DNA from: UBA6770 sp965660875 | GTDB lineage: Bacteria; Bacteroidota; Bacteroidia; Flavobacteriales_G; Salibacteraceae | Length of the DNA: 64,000 nucleotides | Direction of reading: 5' to 3' | NCBI GenBank assembly: GCA_965660875.1 | Contig: CBFIBQ010000003.1 | Location: forward strand, 124,001 to 188,000 | Shown here: piece after piece, positions 35,979 through 45,181 of the stretch | Layout: each line of letters opens with the position of its first letter | Numbering within the stretch: the stretch's first letter is position 1 | The notes under the pieces: model-generated | What the model was told of the DNA's origin: nothing | Seen by the model: only the letters and a program-made list of their open reading frames with translations | Database searches by the model: none | Made by a program: the position numbers and the translations under genes

Positions 35979-36950
35979 ATGAGAGGCAAAAAATATAAGT
36001 ACAACACTAAAACGCTGAGCTATGAGCAAATTGAGCTTACAGCTAAAGATCGGCTAATAAAGCTATTGACTTATACAATTAGTGGAGTTGTTTTTGCAAC
36101 TCTTTTTCTGGTAATTACCTTTTATTTTTTCGACACGCCAGAGGAGCGCCAACTAAAACGAGAGAATGAAAAGCTGGTTCATGAGTATCAAGTGTTGAAC
36201 CAAAAGCTCGACAATGTTTCTAAAGTATTGGCCAATATTCAAGAAAGAGATGATAATATTTATCGTGTAATTCTTGAAGCTGAACCTATAGCCGATAATC
36301 TTAGAAAATCAGGCTTTGGTGGCATCAATCGTTACAGTGACCTTGAAGGCTACACCAGTTCTGAGCTGCTCATTAGTACTTCAAAAAAAATGGATAAGCT
36401 TACTAAACAGATATACATTCAGTCCAAAAGCTTTGATGAAGTGATAAACATGGCCAGTAAAAAAGAGCAGATGCTTGCCAGTATCCCCTCGATTATGCCG
36501 GTCAAAAGTGAAGATTTGAAAAGAATTAGCTCTGGGTTTGGTATTCGTATGCATCCCATATTGAAAATCAGAAAAATGCACCACGGTCAGGATTTTACTG
36601 CTCCTACAGGTACAGAAATATTCGCCACCGGTAATGGAAAGGTTATAAAGGTAAAAAAACAACGATTTGGGTTCGGATACCATGTAATTGTGAATCATGG
36701 CTATGGCTATGAAACCATCTACGCTCATATGAGTAAAATACTAGTGAGAGTAGGTCAGAGCATTACACGTGGAGATGTACTAGGCTTAGTGGGAAATACA
36801 GGTAGCAGCACAGCACCTCATTTACATTACGAAGTGGTGAAGAATGGAAGAAAAATAGATCCAGTGAATTATTATTACCAAGATTTATCGCCAGAACAAT
36901 TTCAACAAATTCTTAACTTATCTGACCAACCCATACAATCCTTTGATTAA
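35979..36950 (+). CDS. M23 family metallopeptidase, membrane-anchored
   Basis: I start at 35979 (MRGKKYKYNTKTLSYEQIEL, 323 residues); the frame is open back to 35916 but that stretch contains the likely promoter and is not conserved. A membrane helix at about 28-51 is followed by a coiled coil and a LytM-type domain with the zinc ligands in HHGQDFTAPTGTEIFATGNG and HLHYE. It should act in the periplasm, either cutting peptidoglycan peptides or organising other hydrolases. The next gene is the MerR regulator, 40 bases on. Confidence 0.9.
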   Translation: MRGKKYKYNTKTLSYEQIELTAKDRLIKLLTYTISGVVFATLFLVITFYFFDTPEERQLKRENEKLVHEYQVLNQKLDNVSKVLANIQERDDNIYRVILEAEPIADNLRKSGFGGINRYSDLEGYTSSELLISTSKKMDKLTKQIYIQSKSFDEVINMASKKEQMLASIPSIMPVKSEDLKRISSGFGIRMHPILKIRKMHHGQDFTAPTGTEIFATGNGKVIKVKKQRFGFGYHVIVNHGYGYETIYAHMSKILVRVGQSITRGDVLGLVGNTGSSTAPHLHYEVVKNGRKIDPVNYYYQDLSPEQFQQILNLSDQPIQSFD

Positions 36951-36990
36951 GAGTAAGTTTATTAATTTAGCCAACTAAAACGAACTTATT

Positions 36991-37329
36991 TTGCCTTACA
37001 AGGAAAAAGAGATATCAAAATTGTATTACAGTATTGGAGAGGTTGCAAAAATTTTCGATGTTAACTCATCATTAATACGATTTTGGGAGACCGAATTTGA
37101 TATTCTAAAACCAAAAAAAAACAAAAAAGGTAATCGACTATTTACGCAGAAAGATTTGTCTTACCTCAAAATCATTTACAACCTTGTAAAAGAAAAGGGA
37201 TACACTTTAGAAGGTGCTAAAAAAGCAATAAAAGAGGAAAAAAACACACTCTTAACACAGCAAGAATTAAAAGACCGTATGCTTAGTATCAAGCTAGCAT
37301 TGGAAAAACTCAAATCCGAACTGGATTAA
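36991..37329 (+). CDS. MerR family transcriptional regulator
   Basis: 112 residues from a TTG start (TTG CCT TAC). The winged-helix DNA-binding domain is clear: YYSIGEVAKIFDVNSSLIRF, then WETEFDILKPKKNKKGNRLF and a second part with LVKEKGYTLEGAKKAIKE. Only a short coiled tail follows, with no effector or metal-binding Cys, so any ligand is unknown. It ends overlapping the hldD stop by four bases on the opposite strand. Confidence 0.88.
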   Translation: MPYKEKEISKLYYSIGEVAKIFDVNSSLIRFWETEFDILKPKKNKKGNRLFTQKDLSYLKIIYNLVKEKGYTLEGAKKAIKEEKNTLLTQQELKDRMLSIKLALEKLKSELD

Positions 37330-38297
37330 AAGTAGTTTCCTGGAATCAAATAATTTCTGACATAATCCTTAACTCCAGCCTCCAATGAGGTGAAGTCTTT
37401 TGCATATCCGGCAGCAAGAAGTTTCGTCATATCAGCTTCTGTATAATATTGGTATTTATCTCTAATATCTTCTGGAGTAGGTATATAGGATATTTTTGGG
37501 GTAAGTTCTAATGCTTGAAAGGTCGCAAACACTAAATCATTAAATGTTCGCGCCTGACCTGTACCTAAATTGTATATGCCCGAGTGTTCTTTCTTTCGGT
37601 TTTTCATAAAAAAGAACAACACCTCTACTACATCTTTTACATACACAAAATCACGTAACTGTTCACCATTTTCATAGTCTGAATGATGAGACTGAAAAAG
37701 TTTCATCTCCCCTGTTTCTTTAATCTGATTAAACGCATGCCAAATCACTGAGGCCATCCGCCCTTTATGGTACTCGTTAGGTCCATAGACATTAAAAAAT
37801 TTGAATCCAGCCCAGAAAAATGGCTGCTTTTCTTGTTCCAGTGCCCAAATATCAAAATCATTCTTTGACTCGCCGTAAGGGTTTAGAGGTTTGAGCTTTG
37901 GCGAAAGGCTGTGATTGTCAACATACCCCATTTCCCCCATTCCATAGGTAGCAGCTGATGATGCGTAGACTAAAGGGATACTGAATTGAGAACAGGTGTT
38001 CCAAACATCCTTTGAATAATTCAAATTGAGTTTATCAAAAATATCTTTATCAAATTCTGTGGTATCCGTTCGAGCCCCAATGTGAAAAACAAATTCAGTC
38101 AATTTGTGGTTTTCAATTAGCCATTCATTGAAATCTGCACGATCTACAATTAGCGCAAACGTCTTATCCTTATAGTTATTTTGTTTCTCTTTTCTTGAGA
38201 AGTCATCAACTAAAACCAGCTCTTTATAACCCTCTTGGTTTAACTTTTCAACCAAACAACTTCCAATAAATCCAGCTGCACCTGTAACAACAATCAT
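37326..38297 (-). CDS. hldD: ADP-L-glycero-D-manno-heptose 6-epimerase
   Basis: A 323-residue short-chain epimerase that makes the L,D-heptose donor for the LPS inner core. The NADP-binding GAAGFIGS (residues 6-13), the Ser of YASSAATYG and the YGESK catalytic Tyr/Lys are present, and family-specific text includes FHIGARTDTTEFD and FKFFNVYGPNEYHKGRMAS. GalE-like epimerases lack these. No other heptose genes are in the window. Confidence 0.92.
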   Translation of the reverse strand: MIVVTGAAGFIGSCLVEKLNQEGYKELVLVDDFSRKEKQNNYKDKTFALIVDRADFNEWLIENHKLTEFVFHIGARTDTTEFDKDIFDKLNLNYSKDVWNTCSQFSIPLVYASSAATYGMGEMGYVDNHSLSPKLKPLNPYGESKNDFDIWALEQEKQPFFWAGFKFFNVYGPNEYHKGRMASVIWHAFNQIKETGEMKLFQSHHSDYENGEQLRDFVYVKDVVEVLFFFMKNRKKEHSGIYNLGTGQARTFNDLVFATFQALELTPKISYIPTPEDIRDKYQYYTEADMTKLLAAGYAKDFTSLEAGVKDYVRNYLIPGNYF

Positions 38298-38315
38298 ATC
38301 CTATCAATTAAAACA

Positions 38316-38323
38316 CAAAGTTA
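38316..38323 (-). promoter_or_regulatory. -7 element of hldD
   Basis: The minus strand reads TAACTTTG, an exact TAnnTTTG match 18 bases before the hldD ATG. No -33 TTG at a normal distance is visible. Confidence 0.45.
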
Positions 38324-38360
38324 GCGTTTGAGAAATTATCACAGGGTTCTTTCGCGGCTA

Positions 38361-38391
38361 TTTGACAGTAATTATATTTGTCAAAACTTTG
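38361..38391 (+). promoter_or_regulatory. Promoter region of fabD
   Basis: Two overlapping candidates occur. TATATTTG (38373-38380) matches the -7 consensus exactly but lacks a spaced -33. TTTG (38361-38364) followed after 19 bases by AAACTTTG (38384-38391) has ideal spacing but one mismatch. Either gives a short leader before the ATG at 38405. Confidence 0.5.
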
Positions 38392-38404
38392 AAACTATAA
38401 GCAC

Positions 38405-39286
38405 ATGAAGGCATACGTATTTCCTGGACAGGGATCGCAATTTATTGGAATGGGAAAGGATTTATACGAAAGCAACCCCCAAGCCCAAGAACTATTTGAA
38501 AAAGCTAATGAAGTTTTAGGGTTCGACATTGTGAACATCATGTTTAATGGTACCGATGAAGAGTTGAAACAAACCAAAGTCACCCAACCCGCAATATTCT
38601 TACACTCGACTATATTGTCGACAAGTTTAGGTGATAAATTCCGTCCGGATATGGTTGCTGGACACTCCCTTGGAGAATTGAGCGCTTTAGTAGCAAACAA
38701 AACTTTAGGGTTTCAAGATGGATTGAAATTGGTCTCAAAACGGGCTTTAGCCATGCAGAAAGCATGTGAAGCCGTCCCTTCTACTATGGCGGCAATACTC
38801 GGATTAGACGATGAAAAGGTCGAAGAAATATGCAAAGATACTGAGGGTGTAGTGGTAGCTGCAAATTACAATTGCCCGGGACAATTGGTGATTTCTGGTG
38901 ATTTAACCGCCGTGCAGAATGCCTGTGAGAAGTTAACAGAAGCAGGCGCAAGGCGTGCAATGATTTTGCCTGTAGGAGGTGCTTTTCATTCTCCTTTAAT
39001 GGAGCCAGCAAGGACCGAACTAGCTGCGGCAATAAAAGATACAGCGTTTAAGAAAGGTATTTGTCCGATATATCAGAATGTAACTGCTAGTGCGGTAACG
39101 GAACCAACTGAAATTCAAGACAATTTAATGGCTCAATTAACTGCCCCTGTTCGCTGGACGCAAACCATGCAAGCAATGGTTAAAGACGGTGCTAGTCATT
39201 TTACCGAAGTGGGACCGGGAAAAGTGCTTCAAGGTTTAGTTAAAAAAGTTGATCGAAGCATTCCTACAGAAAGTGCCAGCATATAG
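38405..39286 (+). CDS. fabD: Malonyl-CoA:ACP transacylase
   Basis: A 293-residue enzyme that loads malonate onto acyl carrier protein for fatty acid synthesis. The N-terminal VFPGQGSQFIGMGKDLY, catalytic Ser88 in AGHSLGE, and His195 in GGAFHSPLM are all in place. Its product feeds the acyl chains that the lpx enzymes later attach to lipid A. A gene for a secreted protein of unknown function follows after 11 bases. Confidence 0.96.
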   Translation: MKAYVFPGQGSQFIGMGKDLYESNPQAQELFEKANEVLGFDIVNIMFNGTDEELKQTKVTQPAIFLHSTILSTSLGDKFRPDMVAGHSLGELSALVANKTLGFQDGLKLVSKRALAMQKACEAVPSTMAAILGLDDEKVEEICKDTEGVVVAANYNCPGQLVISGDLTAVQNACEKLTEAGARRAMILPVGGAFHSPLMEPARTELAAAIKDTAFKKGICPIYQNVTASAVTEPTEIQDNLMAQLTAPVRWTQTMQAMVKDGASHFTEVGPGKVLQGLVKKVDRSIPTESASI

Positions 39287-39297
39287 CCATTAATGGA

Positions 39298-40197
39298 ATG
39301 CGGTTCTTTTTTGTTCTAGTCACTTTTGCTCTTCTTTTTAACTCCACTCTTTACGGAAAGGAAAAAATTGTAGACAAAAGCGGAAAAAAGCCAAAATGGG
39401 TTAAAGAGGAAAATGTTATGTTGTATCGCGTTTCGGTAAAAGCACCTACTCTATTTGAGGCTAAAGCCAAGGCCAAAGAAACATTCAGTAGTTCTTTTAC
39501 CAATGCAGTAAAATATGCACTCTCTATAAAAGAGGACAGTTTAAAACAGCAGCGGCTCAATCAATTCTTGGTCGAGTTTCAATGGGCATCAATTAAAGGT
39601 GCTAAATACGATGATATTCGAGGTTTTAGCGATAGCTTGTTATTAGATAGTTATTGGGAAAAAGCGAGGCTCTCCAATGGTGGGTACTTATTCAAGCTCT
39701 TTTATTTATACGATTGTACTGAGGAGGAAATAAAGAAAATTGCCAATCAATTTGAAAGAACGGATAGTAAAATTAGAAAACTTATCTATCCTATTAAAGC
39801 TAGACTGAAACAAGAAAACTCCATAGACTGGTTGCTATCTGTTCAAGATACACTCAAAAGAATTAAAGGTACAGCCCATCCAAACTTTCACGAGCAAATC
39901 GACGCAGTAAGAAAAAACATAAACGCCTATTTAAGCCAAATAGAATTACATATTTTGGAAAAAAACTCCAGTGAGATTAAATTCCAAATGCGAAAAGATG
40001 GGAAAACACTTCCCATTCAAAAACTTCCATCCTTAACGTCAACCTGCGCTAAAATTTTAAACTTTTCAAACAAATCAAACATCTTAACGATCCAATTTGA
40101 CAGAAAATACTGTTTAGAGGTCGACCCAGAAAGTGGATTTACAGTTGAATTTAAAGCGCGGAATCAATCAATTAAAAGATCAATTCCTGTATTTTAA
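39298..40197 (+). CDS. Secreted protein of unknown function
   Basis: 299 residues with a signal peptide (about 1-20, ending LYGKEK). The segment KPKWVKEENVMLYRVSVKAP followed by an Ala/Lys-rich helix (TLFEAKAKAKETF) loosely recalls LPP20-type lipoproteins, but there is no lipobox Cys and the match is weak. The rest is charged and predicted mixed alpha/beta. It follows fabD by 11 bases and so is probably co-transcribed with it. I do not recognise the family. Confidence 0.7.
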   Translation: MRFFFVLVTFALLFNSTLYGKEKIVDKSGKKPKWVKEENVMLYRVSVKAPTLFEAKAKAKETFSSSFTNAVKYALSIKEDSLKQQRLNQFLVEFQWASIKGAKYDDIRGFSDSLLLDSYWEKARLSNGGYLFKLFYLYDCTEEEIKKIANQFERTDSKIRKLIYPIKARLKQENSIDWLLSVQDTLKRIKGTAHPNFHEQIDAVRKNINAYLSQIELHILEKNSSEIKFQMRKDGKTLPIQKLPSLTSTCAKILNFSNKSNILTIQFDRKYCLEVDPESGFTVEFKARNQSIKRSIPVF

Positions 40198-40247
40198 ATT
40201 AAAGCTAGAGATACCGCTATACAGGGCAAGGCTAAAGAAGTTTGGGT

Positions 40248-40284
40248 TTATTAAAAAAGAACTCAATAGCTTGAACTTATTGAG
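40248..40284 (-). terminator. Terminator of the unknown secreted protein gene at 40277-41242
   Basis: On the minus strand CTCAATA and TATTGAG form a seven-pair stem around a nine-base loop, followed by TTCTTTTTTAAT. It overlaps the stop codon of the gene. Confidence 0.6.
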
Positions 40285-41242
40285 CGTTATCCTTAATTTC
40301 TCTCAACCATCTATCTTCATTAAATGTGCGCATCAACTGATGAAATAACTCCTCTTCGTTGCATTGGATGGCGGAAAGTGCATCTTTTTCTTTTTGCTCA
40401 AAATTATTTTCTTGACCATTAACTGCATTCAATGTGCTTTTTATCAACTCTAAATATTCGTTTTGTTCCGTATACTCCTTAGCAAACTCAGACAACATTT
40501 CTCGGCCTGCTTCTGACTTAATAATTTGTCTAGATAACTTTCTAGCTTCATCTATATCGCCGCCGTCATACACTAATACAGAGAGCTGTTCAAAAGCTTT
40601 AATCGCATTTTCCTCTAAAATGAAATTAGCCGATTCAGCTTTCATTTGATCAACTATTTCTTTGCATTCAGCCTCACTTGGTAAGTTAGCAAAAGCCGTT
40701 AAACCAATTTCTGGAGCATTTTCATTTCTGCGCATTTCCACAAGATTTAAAAACTCCATACAGTTCTCTTTATAGGATATATATATCCTCTTTCTTCCTT
40801 CTTGAATTCTATTCTGCAATGGGGCATCTTTCTTGTTTAGTTGTTTCACTGCGTCAATTACCGCGGTCATATCATCGTTTGTGCAGGAAATCAATTTAGC
40901 TTCATAGTTCGATTCAATCGTTCTAGTAATTCTATTGATAACCTGAAACTTTAAATGCACCTCTATCTCTTCTTTTATTTCTTCATCTGTATTATCAACC
41001 CTATTGGTTTTAAACTCTAAAAGCACGTTGTAAGGTGAAATCGAGTTTTGTACGGCATCACCTTTTTTGGCAATAATGACATTTAACTCAGCATTTAATT
41101 CAATCAATAATTCCGGCGGAAGGAGCTCAATTTGCTTTACTAATGGTGAGAGCGCTACATGATTAAATACATCTTTTTTGTATTGAGCATTTACCCCAAA
41201 AACGGTTGTTGCCGCAACTAAAAACACAATAAACTTCTTCAT
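40277..41242 (-). CDS. Secreted protein of unknown function, helical
   Basis: 321 residues with a clear signal peptide (about 1-19, MKKFIVFLVAATTVFGVNAQ). The mature part is mostly helical and acidic, with an internal stretch (ITRTIESNYEAKLISCTNDD) that could form a beta sheet, and isolated Cys residues in EKCKEI-like contexts. No lipobox, membrane anchor or sorting domain is visible, so it is likely periplasmic. I cannot assign a family. It is convergent with the other unknown secreted protein. Confidence 0.7.
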   Translation of the reverse strand: MKKFIVFLVAATTVFGVNAQYKKDVFNHVALSPLVKQIELLPPELLIELNAELNVIIAKKGDAVQNSISPYNVLLEFKTNRVDNTDEEIKEEIEVHLKFQVINRITRTIESNYEAKLISCTNDDMTAVIDAVKQLNKKDAPLQNRIQEGRKRIYISYKENCMEFLNLVEMRRNENAPEIGLTAFANLPSEAECKEIVDQMKAESANFILEENAIKAFEQLSVLVYDGGDIDEARKLSRQIIKSEAGREMLSEFAKEYTEQNEYLELIKSTLNAVNGQENNFEQKEKDALSAIQCNEEELFHQLMRTFNEDRWLREIKDNAQ

Positions 41243-41279
41243 ACCAGTACAGTTTCAAATAGATTATGAAATATTATGC

Positions 41280-41287
41280 CAAACTTA
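41280..41287 (-). promoter_or_regulatory. Possible -7 element of the gene at 40277-41242
   Basis: The minus strand reads TAAGTTTG; a TTTG lies 16 bases upstream (41307-41304), somewhat close. The leader would be about 33 bases. Confidence 0.4.
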
Positions 41288-41394
41288 ACTTCTTCCTTTA
41301 CACCAAACTACACAGAGCAATTAAAAATTGTTGGCTCAGAATCAAAACTTCAAAAAGCGACAATATTGTACTTTAGCAATAACAAATCAATTTT

Positions 41395-42930
41395 ATGCTT
41401 GTAAAAACTTACGGTAGTGCAGTGTATGGAATTAATGCACAAACCATTACAATTGAAGTTAATATTTCTCGAGGGGCAAAATACTTTTTGGTAGGACTCC
41501 CTGATAACGCAGTTAAAGAAAGTCAGCAAAGAATTACCTCGGCATTGGATCAATACGGCTACAAAATGCCAGGTAAAAAAATTGTAATCAACATGGCACC
41601 TGCTGATATTCGAAAGGAAGGCAGTTATTACGATTTGCCCTTAGCAATTGGTATACTTGCGGCTAGTGAGCAAATTCCCGAAGATAATTTACACAAGTAT
41701 ATTATTATGGGAGAGTTATCGCTTGATGGAAGCCTACAACCTATGAAAGGAGCACTTCCAATTGCTATTCAAGCTCGTAAAGAGGGTTACAGTGGGATTA
41801 TTTTACCCAAACAAAATGCTAGAGAAGCTGGGATAGTCAATAACCTAGATGTATATGGCGCGAGTACCGTAGAAGAGGTTATTCACTTTTTAGAAACGGG
41901 CACAGGAATCGAAAAAGAATTAATAGATACCCGAAAGGAATTTCAGCAAAAGCTGAATGATTTTGATGTAGATTTTGAAGATGTAAAAGGACAAGAATCA
42001 ACAAAAAGAGCCCTCGAAATTGCCGCCGCAGGCGGACACAACTGTTTGCTAATTGGACCTCCTGGAGTTGGGAAAACCATGTTGGCTAAAAGAATTCCCA
42101 CTATACTACCCCCATTAACATTAGAGGAAGCATTAGAAACTACTAAAATTCATTCAGTTGCAGGACTACTCGGCAGCACCACTTCCCTCATGACCACGAG
42201 ACCTTATAGGTCGCCGCATCACACCATATCGAATGTAGCTTTGATAGGTGGTGGTTCAAACCCTCAACCTGGAGAAGTCTCTTTGGCACATAATGGGGTT
42301 TTATTTTTAGACGAGTTACCTGAGTTTCAAAGACAAGTTCTGGAAGTAATGCGTCAACCTCTTGAAGATCGAACGGTAACCATTTCAAGGGCGAAAATGA
42401 CAGTAGACTACCCCGCATCTCTTATGTTAATTGCATCAATGAACCCCTCGCCCAGTGGGAATTTTTACGACCCAAATGACCCAAATTCTGATGCTGAGCA
42501 TGTGGTAAGACGCTACTTAAGCAAAGTATCTGGGCCTTTATTGGATCGAATAGACTTACATGTTGAAGTTAACCCCGTTCCATTTAGTGATTTGGCACAC
42601 AAACCCGCTGGGGAATCATCAGAAAATATTAGAAACCGGGTAGTAGCTGCTCGTGAAATTCAAACCGAACGTTTTAAAGATCATCCCGGAATTTATAGCA
42701 ACGCTCAGTTGACACCGAAGTTGATAAAAAAAGTATGTCAAATTGATCATACGGGTAACCAGTTAATTAAACAGGCTATGGATAAATTAGGGTTTTCCGC
42801 ACGATCGTATACGCGTATATTAAAAGTGGCTCGAACTATAGCCGATTTATCTGAAAGCAAAAACATTGAAGCCAGTCATATAGCAGAAGCTATTCAATAC
42901 AGAAGTTTGGATAGAGAGGGATTTAATTGA
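41395..42930 (+). CDS. comM: ComM/YifB-type AAA+ ATPase (Mg chelatase-like)
   Basis: A 511-residue protein of the YifB/ComM family. The N-terminal ChlI-type domain (KTYGSAVYGINAQTITIEVN), the AAA+ core with Walker A GPPGVGKTM and Walker B LFLDELPEF, and the C-terminal Mg_chelatase_C domain (MDKLGFSARSYTRILKVART) are in order. ComM proteins are hexameric helicases that extend branch migration during natural transformation. Despite the common name it does not chelate magnesium. Its end overlaps the HEPN-like gene by eight bases. Confidence 0.93.
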   Translation: MLVKTYGSAVYGINAQTITIEVNISRGAKYFLVGLPDNAVKESQQRITSALDQYGYKMPGKKIVINMAPADIRKEGSYYDLPLAIGILAASEQIPEDNLHKYIIMGELSLDGSLQPMKGALPIAIQARKEGYSGIILPKQNAREAGIVNNLDVYGASTVEEVIHFLETGTGIEKELIDTRKEFQQKLNDFDVDFEDVKGQESTKRALEIAAAGGHNCLLIGPPGVGKTMLAKRIPTILPPLTLEEALETTKIHSVAGLLGSTTSLMTTRPYRSPHHTISNVALIGGGSNPQPGEVSLAHNGVLFLDELPEFQRQVLEVMRQPLEDRTVTISRAKMTVDYPASLMLIASMNPSPSGNFYDPNDPNSDAEHVVRRYLSKVSGPLLDRIDLHVEVNPVPFSDLAHKPAGESSENIRNRVVAAREIQTERFKDHPGIYSNAQLTPKLIKKVCQIDHTGNQLIKQAMDKLGFSARSYTRILKVARTIADLSESKNIEASHIAEAIQYRSLDREGFN

Positions 42931-43348
42931 GTTTTTGTTTTCTTATTTCTTGTTCTCTAAGTAATATGTTTTGAATAATTTGTTCACATTGAGGCACAGT
43001 ATTATTATACATAAAATCAATTAAATCATCCAAATCTTCGCTTGTTGGGAATGGAATGTTCCTGTCGTTTTGATTTTTAAAATACAATCCTTTCTCTTTC
43101 CTAAAATCGTAGAATAAATCATGAGCAAAATTATTACGAATTTTATTTAATGATAACAGATTGCTATAAAGCCAACCTTCAAGAATACCCGCTATAAAAA
43201 GCAAGTTAAGTTTCTGCGCATACCCCCATTTCTGTGCTTTTTCTGGACGTGGAAAAGAAATACTAATTATCGTTTCCATGTTTTTTTCTACAATCATGTG
43301 TAAAACCAATACAGAATTCATAAACAAACTATAATCTTCATTTTTCAT
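42923..43348 (-). CDS. HEPN-like protein with RX4H motif
   Basis: A 141-residue, mostly helical protein without signal peptide. The segment LNKIRNNFAHDLFYDF contains R-N-N-F-A-H, the RX4H motif of HEPN-domain proteins; the surrounding pattern also resembles MltR/DUF4145-type proteins. HEPN proteins are often ribonucleases in toxin-antitoxin or defence pairs. A small XRE regulator lies 97 bases upstream on the same strand. The family assignment rests on one motif and fold impression. Confidence 0.5.
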   Translation of the reverse strand: MKNEDYSLFMNSVLVLHMIVEKNMETIISISFPRPEKAQKWGYAQKLNLLFIAGILEGWLYSNLLSLNKIRNNFAHDLFYDFRKEKGLYFKNQNDRNIPFPTSEDLDDLIDFMYNNTVPQCEQIIQNILLREQEIRKQKLN

Positions 43349-43445
43349 ACTAAAGTTTTATTTTACTTGGAAAAAAGATAAAAATCGGCCATAAAATGTT
43401 CATTGAACTAGTAACAGTAAAAACCAAAAGTAGCTAGAACAATAA

Positions 43446-43670
43446 TCAATCTCTTACTTTCAAGTCTGAAAAAGAAACGCCTAATCCCAAACATACTTCC
43501 AATAAATAAATATAACTAGGGTTTATTTTTCCAGCTTCTAAACGTTGTATAGATTGTTGGTCTTTATTTATTGCAGCACCTAAATCAATTTGGGTCATTT
43601 TCCTAGCTGTTCTTAATTCCTTTATGCGTTTGCCTAAAAGTTCAAGTTCACTATTTTTATCTAGACCCAT
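43446..43670 (-). CDS. Small XRE family DNA-binding protein
   Basis: A 74-residue protein that is almost entirely a Cro/CI helix-turn-helix: LGKRIKELRTARKMTQIDLG, then AAINKDQQSIQRLEAGKINP and a final helix pair. No second domain is present. Such single-domain repressors often control a neighbouring toxin or phage gene; here the next gene downstream encodes the HEPN-like protein. No -7 element with good match is visible upstream. Confidence 0.85.
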   Translation of the reverse strand: MGLDKNSELELLGKRIKELRTARKMTQIDLGAAINKDQQSIQRLEAGKINPSYIYLLEVCLGLGVSFSDLKVRD

Positions 43671-43834
43671 TTGTATAGCAAAGGGTCATTTTTTTTGAAA
43701 AACACAGCACAACGGATTAGTTGTAATGGTTTTTTATTAAATTTGAATGAGGCCAATTAAATAGTAGTACTTAGGATCAGTCACTTCCAATTTATTAGCC
43801 CAGTAAATCTATTTCTAACTTTAATTACATTATT

Positions 43835-45169
43835 ATGAAAAAAGTAACTACACTTTCATGCATCATTTTATCTTACGTCCTATTCTTTGCTCCTCAAGCA
43901 AAAGCTTCAGAAACCGGTTGTTCCGAACTCTTCATCTCAGAAATATTGTTTAGCAAAGTGAACAATGAAAATTCATTTAACTTAAACTATGCCGTGGAAT
44001 TATTCAACTCCTCAAACAACACCATCAGCCTCTCAAACTATTCGATTGAGCTTATAACCGATCTTGGAGTACACACTACAATCAACCTTTCAGGTACCGT
44101 AGCTTCGCACGAAACACATGTACTAACAAATAGTAACGCAACACTTGATTTACAGAACCTTTCAAATCAATTAAGCGCCGATTTTAACCTTGAAAATAAT
44201 GCCTTTCTAGAACTAAAAAAAGGTTCAACAGTTATTGATAAAATTGGTCAAAACGGAACATCTGCTGGTGCAATTGATTTACAACAATTAGCTGCAGACC
44301 CATATAACTACCTATTAGGACGCTCTATTAATCTGGATGACTTCTATGAAATATCACTAAAAAGAGGGCTTTTTATTACTGAGGGTGACCCAACATTTAT
44401 TGGTGGAGGTAGTATGTTCGGTAAATGGGGATACTCATTAAATAATTTAACCGGTGATATTGGCCAACACGAATGTCTTTGTACCCGCACAGAGGCACAA
44501 GCAATGGTTGGTTGGTATACCGGGTCGGAAAATGTCGGAGAAAGAAATACATCAAATGATACTGACCCATTGCATTTAAACATAAATGGAATAAGTTCAG
44601 CTAACACCACAATACAGCAGACAGGAGTTACTTTATCCTATTCTAAAACCGTGGGTAACGCTGAAATTTGTAATACTACTAGTGTTAGCCAACCTGAACT
44701 GGGCTGGCAAGGAATTAATAACGTAAATAGTTACTGTCAAAGTATTAGTTTTCTTACCGATCCTGGCGTATTACCTGAGGCAACAGCATCTGTGTTTTAT
44801 GATGCCGACGACAGGGGTAAAGAATTAACATTAGAACTAAGTTCAAGTAACTCCGCAGTTATTTCTATTGATTGGGCGTCAAACATTCATAAAATAAAGC
44901 TTGATTGGCCTACCAATGTAAATACTGAACAACCAAAAAAGGCTCCAAAAATATACCCTACGACTTTTGTAAACAAAGTGTACATTAGTTCTGAGAATAA
45001 CCTTTTGGTTGACCTGTACACAGTTACTGGTAGCAAGGTTATGGAATACGAACATTCAAATGGAATAAGTGAGCTAGATTTAAGTAATTTAGATGCAGGT
45101 TCTTTTGTTTTAATTTCACGTGACAATAAGAGTAATGTATATACAAACACTATTTTTAAAACCGAATAA
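43835..45169 (+). CDS. Lamin-tail-domain surface protein with type IX sorting signal
   Basis: 444 residues. Signal peptide about 1-24 (ending AKA), then a lamin-tail domain (about 28-135: LFISEILFSKVNNENSFNLN, YAVELFNSSNNTISLSNYSI), a middle region with several Cys, and a C-terminal Ig-like sorting domain (IYPTTFVNKVYISSENNLLV). LTD domains in bacterial surface proteins are common but of unclear function. Two predicted beta-barrel genes follow directly, so the three probably work together. Confidence 0.8.
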   Translation: MKKVTTLSCIILSYVLFFAPQAKASETGCSELFISEILFSKVNNENSFNLNYAVELFNSSNNTISLSNYSIELITDLGVHTTINLSGTVASHETHVLTNSNATLDLQNLSNQLSADFNLENNAFLELKKGSTVIDKIGQNGTSAGAIDLQQLAADPYNYLLGRSINLDDFYEISLKRGLFITEGDPTFIGGGSMFGKWGYSLNNLTGDIGQHECLCTRTEAQAMVGWYTGSENVGERNTSNDTDPLHLNINGISSANTTIQQTGVTLSYSKTVGNAEICNTTSVSQPELGWQGINNVNSYCQSISFLTDPGVLPEATASVFYDADDRGKELTLELSSSNSAVISIDWASNIHKIKLDWPTNVNTEQPKKAPKIYPTTFVNKVYISSENNLLVDLYTVTGSKVMEYEHSNGISELDLSNLDAGSFVLISRDNKSNVYTNTIFKTE

Positions 45170-45181
45170 ACATCTTAAAGA

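Noticed and set aside
42923..43670. Phage or mobile element remnant
   Set aside because: An XRE regulator alone is not evidence; no integrase, attachment repeat or other phage gene is present.
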